Source: Chloroflexota bacterium
Lineage (GTDB): Bacteria > Chloroflexota > Limnocylindria > Limnocylindrales > CSP1-4
Length of the DNA: 7,054 bases
Direction of reading: 5' to 3'
NCBI GenBank assembly: GCA_013694835.1
Contig: JACDBP010000062.1
Location: 1-7,054 of the forward strand
Below, piece after piece: positions 4,765 to 7,054 of this stretch (position 1 is the stretch's first letter; each line of letters begins with the position of its first letter). The position numbers and the translations under genes are program-made. Under the pieces are notes generated by a model. That model made no database searches. It was not told the origin of the DNA and worked only from the letters and a program-made list of their open reading frames with translations.

Positions 4765-6360
4765 GTGATCGCGGAGCGCCCTGCGCGCACGCGCTACGAG
4801 CCGGTCATCGGCATCGAGATCCACGTCCAGCTGCGGACGGCGTCCAAGATGTTCTGCGGCTGCTCGACGGACTCCGTGGAGGCGCCACCGAACACGCTCA
4901 CCTGTCCTGTCTGCCTCGCCATGCCCGGCACGCTGCCGGTGATCAACCGCCGTGCCGTGGAGCACGTGCTGGCTACCGGCCTCGCGCTCGAAGCAGAGAT
5001 CCCGGAGGTGACGCGCTGGGATCGCAAGAACTACTTCTACCCGGACCTGCCAAAGAGTTACCAGATCAGCCAGTACGACCTGCCGCTGAGTGCCCGCGGC
5101 CGGCTCACCTTCGACACGAGCGAGGGGCCAGTCATCGTGAGCATCACCCGGGCGCACCTGGAGGAGGACACCGCACGCCTGATCCACCAGCCGGGTGCCG
5201 ACGGGCAGCGGGTGAGCCTCGTCGACTTCAATCGCTCGGGTGTGCCGCTGATGGAGGTCGTGACCGAGCCCGAGCTCCATTCCGCGGAGGCCGCGCGGCG
5301 CTACGCGGAGGAGCTGAGGATGCTGCTGCTGGCGATCGGTGCCTCGGACGCGGCGATGGAGAACGGCCAGATGCGCGTAGAGGCGAACGTCTCGCTTCGC
5401 GAGCGCGGCACGGAGCCATTCGGGACGCGCGTCGAGGTCAAGAACATGAACTCGTTCCGCTCGGTCGAGCGGGCGATCGAGTTCGAGATCGACCGCCAGG
5501 CGCAGGCGCTGGATGCCGGCGAGCCGTTGTCCCAGGAGACCCGAGGCTGGGACGACGCGCGCGGCGTGACCTATACGATGCGCTCCAAGGAGGACTCGCA
5601 CGACTACCGCTACTTCCCTGAGCCCGACCTGCCGCCTCTCCGTCCTGACCGGGCCTGGCTCGAGCGGATCCGCGCCGGGTTGCCGGAACTGCCAGCGGCA
5701 CGGCGGGCGCGGTACCGCGACGAGGTCGGCCTGTCGGCGTACGACGCTGCGGTCCTCGCGGGCGACGCTGGCGCTGTGGCACTGTTCGAAAGCGCGCGCA
5801 ACGCGGATCCGGGGCTGTCGGCGAAGCGGATCGCCAACTGGGTGACCGGCGAGTACCTCCGGCTCGCCAAGGGCGCTGGCCCCGAGTCGACGACATCCGC
5901 GACACGGGCCGACGGGGTGCAGCTGGCGCGCCTGGTCCGCCTGGTCGAGGAGGGTGCGATCTCCGGCACGAACGGGAAGCAGGTCCTCGAGCGACATGTC
6001 GCTACGGGGGAGGCGGTCGACGCGATCGTGAAAGAGCTCGGCCTCGCCCAGATCAGCGACGAGCGCCCGCTGGTCGCTGCGATCGACGATGTGGTGGCCG
6101 CGAACCCGACGGCGGTCTCGGATCTGCTGGCGGGCAAGACGCAGGTCCTGGGGTTCCTCACGGGACAGGTCATGAAGGCGACCCGCGGCCAGGCCAACGC
6201 GGCGAAGGTCCGCGAGCTGCTCGAGCGGCGGCTGGCGAGTGGTGCCCAAGGGCCGACCGAGGGCGCGCCCGCCGGGTCCACCGGCGACGACCCCGGGTCG
6301 ACTGGCGGCCCGCTCGGGTCGACCGGCGACGACCCTGGGTCGATCGGCTCGCGGGACTGA
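4765..6360 (+). CDS. gatB: Asp-tRNA(Asn)/Glu-tRNA(Gln) amidotransferase subunit B (GatB) with repetitive C-terminal tail
   Basis: GatB binds misacylated tRNA, activates the Glu/Asp side chain with ATP and amidates it with ammonia from GatA. The 531 residues carry all core motifs: YEPVIGIEIHVQL (11-23), four Cys in a zinc-type C-x-C...C-x2-C set (31, 33, 47, 50), KNYFYPDLPKSYQ (88-100), HLEEDTARL (from 131), DFNRSGVPLMEVVTEPE (154-170), MRVEANVSLRE, EVKNMNSF and RSKEDSHDYRYFPEPDL (from 273). These are followed by the GatB/YqeY helical domain to about residue 490. GTG 4765 is the only in-frame start after the aminotransferase stop that keeps the conserved N-terminus. It has no clear Shine-Dalgarno, so coupling across the 7-nt gap is likely. 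The family usually ends near 475-490 residues; here 41 extra Gly/Ser/Thr/Asp/Pro-rich residues follow. The stop overlaps the next ATG by one base. Confidence 0.95.
   Translation: MIAERPARTRYEPVIGIEIHVQLRTASKMFCGCSTDSVEAPPNTLTCPVCLAMPGTLPVINRRAVEHVLATGLALEAEIPEVTRWDRKNYFYPDLPKSYQISQYDLPLSARGRLTFDTSEGPVIVSITRAHLEEDTARLIHQPGADGQRVSLVDFNRSGVPLMEVVTEPELHSAEAARRYAEELRMLLLAIGASDAAMENGQMRVEANVSLRERGTEPFGTRVEVKNMNSFRSVERAIEFEIDRQAQALDAGEPLSQETRGWDDARGVTYTMRSKEDSHDYRYFPEPDLPPLRPDRAWLERIRAGLPELPAARRARYRDEVGLSAYDAAVLAGDAGAVALFESARNADPGLSAKRIANWVTGEYLRLAKGAGPESTTSATRADGVQLARLVRLVEEGAISGTNGKQVLERHVATGEAVDAIVKELGLAQISDERPLVAAIDDVVAANPTAVSDLLAGKTQVLGFLTGQVMKATRGQANAAKVRELLERRLASGAQGPTEGAPAGSTGDDPGSTGGPLGSTGDDPGSIGSRD
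6274..6348 (+). repeat. 21-nt in-frame tandem repeats encoding the GatB tail
   Basis: Three and a half units of 21 nt, each starting GGGTC: 6274-6294, 6295-6315, 6316-6336 and a partial unit 6337-6348. They encode GSTGDDP, GSTGGPL, GSTGDDP and GSIG. Units 1 and 3 have the same protein sequence with two silent changes (TCC/TCG, CCC/CCT), so the repeat is not brand new. The tail is acidic, flexible and probably disordered. Confidence 0.85.
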
Positions 6361-6638
6361 TGCTCCTGAATCTGGCACTCTGGATCGGCGGGGCGGTACT
6401 GACCGTCCTCGGCATCTACCAGGCGCGCGACCCCTATGCCCGCCTCCAGGGACTCAAGGCAGTGGATGCCAACGCTCGCCGCTACGCCGACTGGCGAGGT
6501 GGCACGTTGCGCGAGGAGCAAGGGGGTGTGACCGGCGCCGACGTGATGCGCCAGATGCTCGGTGGGCGCCTCCGGATCTGGGGCGCCATCGCGGTGCTGG
6601 GCGTCGCGCTCATCGTGGCGGGGTTCGTCCTCCGGTAG
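6360..6638 (+). CDS. Small two-helix membrane protein of unknown function
   Basis: 92 residues, ATG overlapping the gatB stop in a TGATG (6358-6362), so translation is probably coupled to gatB. Two hydrophobic segments are clear: about 2-20 (LLNLALWIGGAVLTVLGIY) and about 72-91 (RIWGAIAVLGVALIVAGFVL). The loop between them (21-71) is rich in Arg/Lys (about ten basic residues) with few large hydrophobics, so by the positive-inside rule it should face the cytoplasm, with both termini outside. The loop reads ARDPYARLQGLKAVDANARRYADW and then GVTGADVMRQML. I do not recognise the family, and there is no enzyme or metal motif. It is the last gene of the aminotransferase-gatB unit. Any link to tRNA amidation is only by position. 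GC-rich codon use is like its neighbours, and the start overlap supports a real gene. Confidence 0.75.
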   Translation: MLLNLALWIGGAVLTVLGIYQARDPYARLQGLKAVDANARRYADWRGGTLREEQGGVTGADVMRQMLGGRLRIWGAIAVLGVALIVAGFVLR

Positions 6639-6655
6639 CCGCCCAGCCGCGGCCC

Positions 6656-6796
6656 CGGTCCGGGTCGTGCCCCGGCCCGGGTAGTGCCCGCACCTTGCTA
6701 TCACCCGCCCGGATCCTGCCCGCACGCGGTCCGGGTCGTGCCGGCACCCGGCCGTCGTGCCTCGGCACGAGCTGTGCCCTCGAATCGGCACGAGCT
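6656..6796. repeat. Degenerate GC-rich direct and inverted repeat cluster
   Basis: A 16-nt exact direct repeat CGGTCCGGGTCGTGCC occurs at 6656-6671 and 6727-6742. TGCCCGCAC repeats at 6685-6693 and 6717-6725. TCGGCACGAGCT repeats at 6762-6773 and 6785-6796. Several copies of TGCC are followed by GGCAC, giving hairpins: GTGCCGGCAC (6738-6747) and TCGTGCC/GGCACGA (6755-6761 and 6764-6770). The common theme is a CCGG-x-TCGTGCC-type unit repeated about five to six times with variable spacing. It begins 17 nt after the last stop of the operon. Confidence 0.7.
6731..6770 (+). terminator. Tandem hairpins, possible end of the gatB transcript
   Basis: Two adjacent inverted repeats: CCGGGTCGTGCC with GGCACCCGG (6731-6751, 9 pairs with a 3-nt bulge) and TCGTGCC with GGCACGA (6755-6770, 7 pairs around TC). 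They are the strongest folded structures soon after the operon's last stop at 6638. No U-tract follows, so termination is inferred only from position and stem strength. Confidence 0.3.
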
Positions 6797-7024
6797 TGCG
6801 CCCGGTGCGGTTGAACTGGCGAACGAGCCCTGGCTGCAGGCCGCTTCCGAGGCTTCCCTGGCCGAATAGTGCTCCCGACGGGTGACTCGACCGATGACGG
6901 GGCTGCGATCGCCGGTGCTCCCCGGTTCCCTGGTCGGTTCGCCCGTGGGGCGCACGGCTCAACCCGACGCGTCGACCGGGTGTCGAGCGTGGCAACGCCC
7001 ATGCCTGGTGGCCGGGTTGCCGAA

Positions 7025-7039
7025 CGTGACGACGTCACG
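7025..7039. promoter_or_regulatory. Short inverted repeat CGTGAC-GAC-GTCACG
   Basis: Two perfect 6-bp arms (7025-7030 and 7034-7039) flank a 3-bp centre. The size and spacing fit a site for a dimeric transcription factor, but a 6-bp match in GC-rich DNA can be chance and the gene it might control lies outside the window. Confidence 0.2.
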
Positions 7040-7054
7040 GACCGCCCTGCCCCC

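Larger units (their letters stand above)
6639..7054. other. Intergenic region downstream of the gatB operon, no convincing gene
   Basis: 416 bp to the window end. The first 160 bp are a GC-rich repeat/hairpin cluster (listed separately). In the rest, forward frames remain open to the right edge from GTG 6882/ATG 6894 and from GTG 6980/ATG 7001. None has a good ribosome binding site or a recognisable protein pattern, so I do not call a gene. One of them could be the true start of a gene continuing beyond the window. No tRNA or rRNA is visible. Confidence 0.5.

Noticed and set aside
4600..6378. Long open frame (592 codons) on the minus strand across gatB, and another at 5610-6995
   Set aside because: Antisense shadows of gatB caused by high third-position GC; they contain no recognisable domain and run through the repeat tail.
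6656..6796. CRISPR array in the repeat cluster
   Set aside because: Repeat units are short, degenerate and irregularly spaced, with no uniform spacers and no cas gene in the window.
6894..7054. Open forward frame from ATG 6894 (or GTG 6882) to the window end
   Set aside because: No Shine-Dalgarno, no family pattern, and mixed codon bias; more sequence to the right would be needed to judge it.

Overview
The window is GC-rich chromosomal DNA with strong G/C bias at third codon positions. The order ligA - gatC - gatA - (insert) - gatB is a core-genome layout best known from Actinomycetota and also plausible for Chloroflexota. Having GatCAB means the organism makes Gln-tRNA(Gln) and/or Asn-tRNA(Asn) by the indirect, amidating route. 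I lean towards a high-GC Chloroflexota or actinobacterial-type lineage, but the sequence alone does not settle this. Nothing points to a plasmid, phage or insertion element.

Layout, left to right. The 3' end of ligA (1-332, BRCT domain) is followed by a possible 24-codon ORF whose GTG overlaps the ligA stop (329-403). A spacer (404-578) carries a TANNNT-type -10 box exactly 7 nt before the gatC ATG, which suggests leaderless transcription. gatC (579-872) and gatA (906-2510) follow. A gap of about 250 bp (2511-2757) with two GC hairpins separates gatA from a convergent alpha/beta-hydrolase gene on the minus strand (2758-3528). A 41-bp divergent promoter gap then leads to a class I PLP aminotransferase (3570-4757), gatB (4765-6360) and a small two-helix membrane protein (6360-6638). 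The last two junctions are very tight: a 7-nt gap and a 1-nt TGATG overlap. The final 416 bp (6639-7054) show no convincing gene. Their first part holds a cluster of degenerate GC-rich direct and inverted repeats.

How the genes work together. GatA releases ammonia from glutamine (or asparagine), GatB phosphorylates misacylated Glu-tRNA(Gln)/Asp-tRNA(Asn) and uses the ammonia to amidate it, and GatC bridges the two. In this window gatCA and gatB are in separate transcription units, split by the hydrolase gene. gatB is instead downstream of, and probably co-expressed with, an amino-acid aminotransferase and upstream of an unknown membrane protein.

I do not see a clearly undescribed system here. 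The most notable points are the 41-residue repetitive tail on GatB, the split gat locus, the shared GTATAC core between divergent genes, the leaderless-type gatC promoter, the small coupled ORFs and the repeat cluster after the operon.
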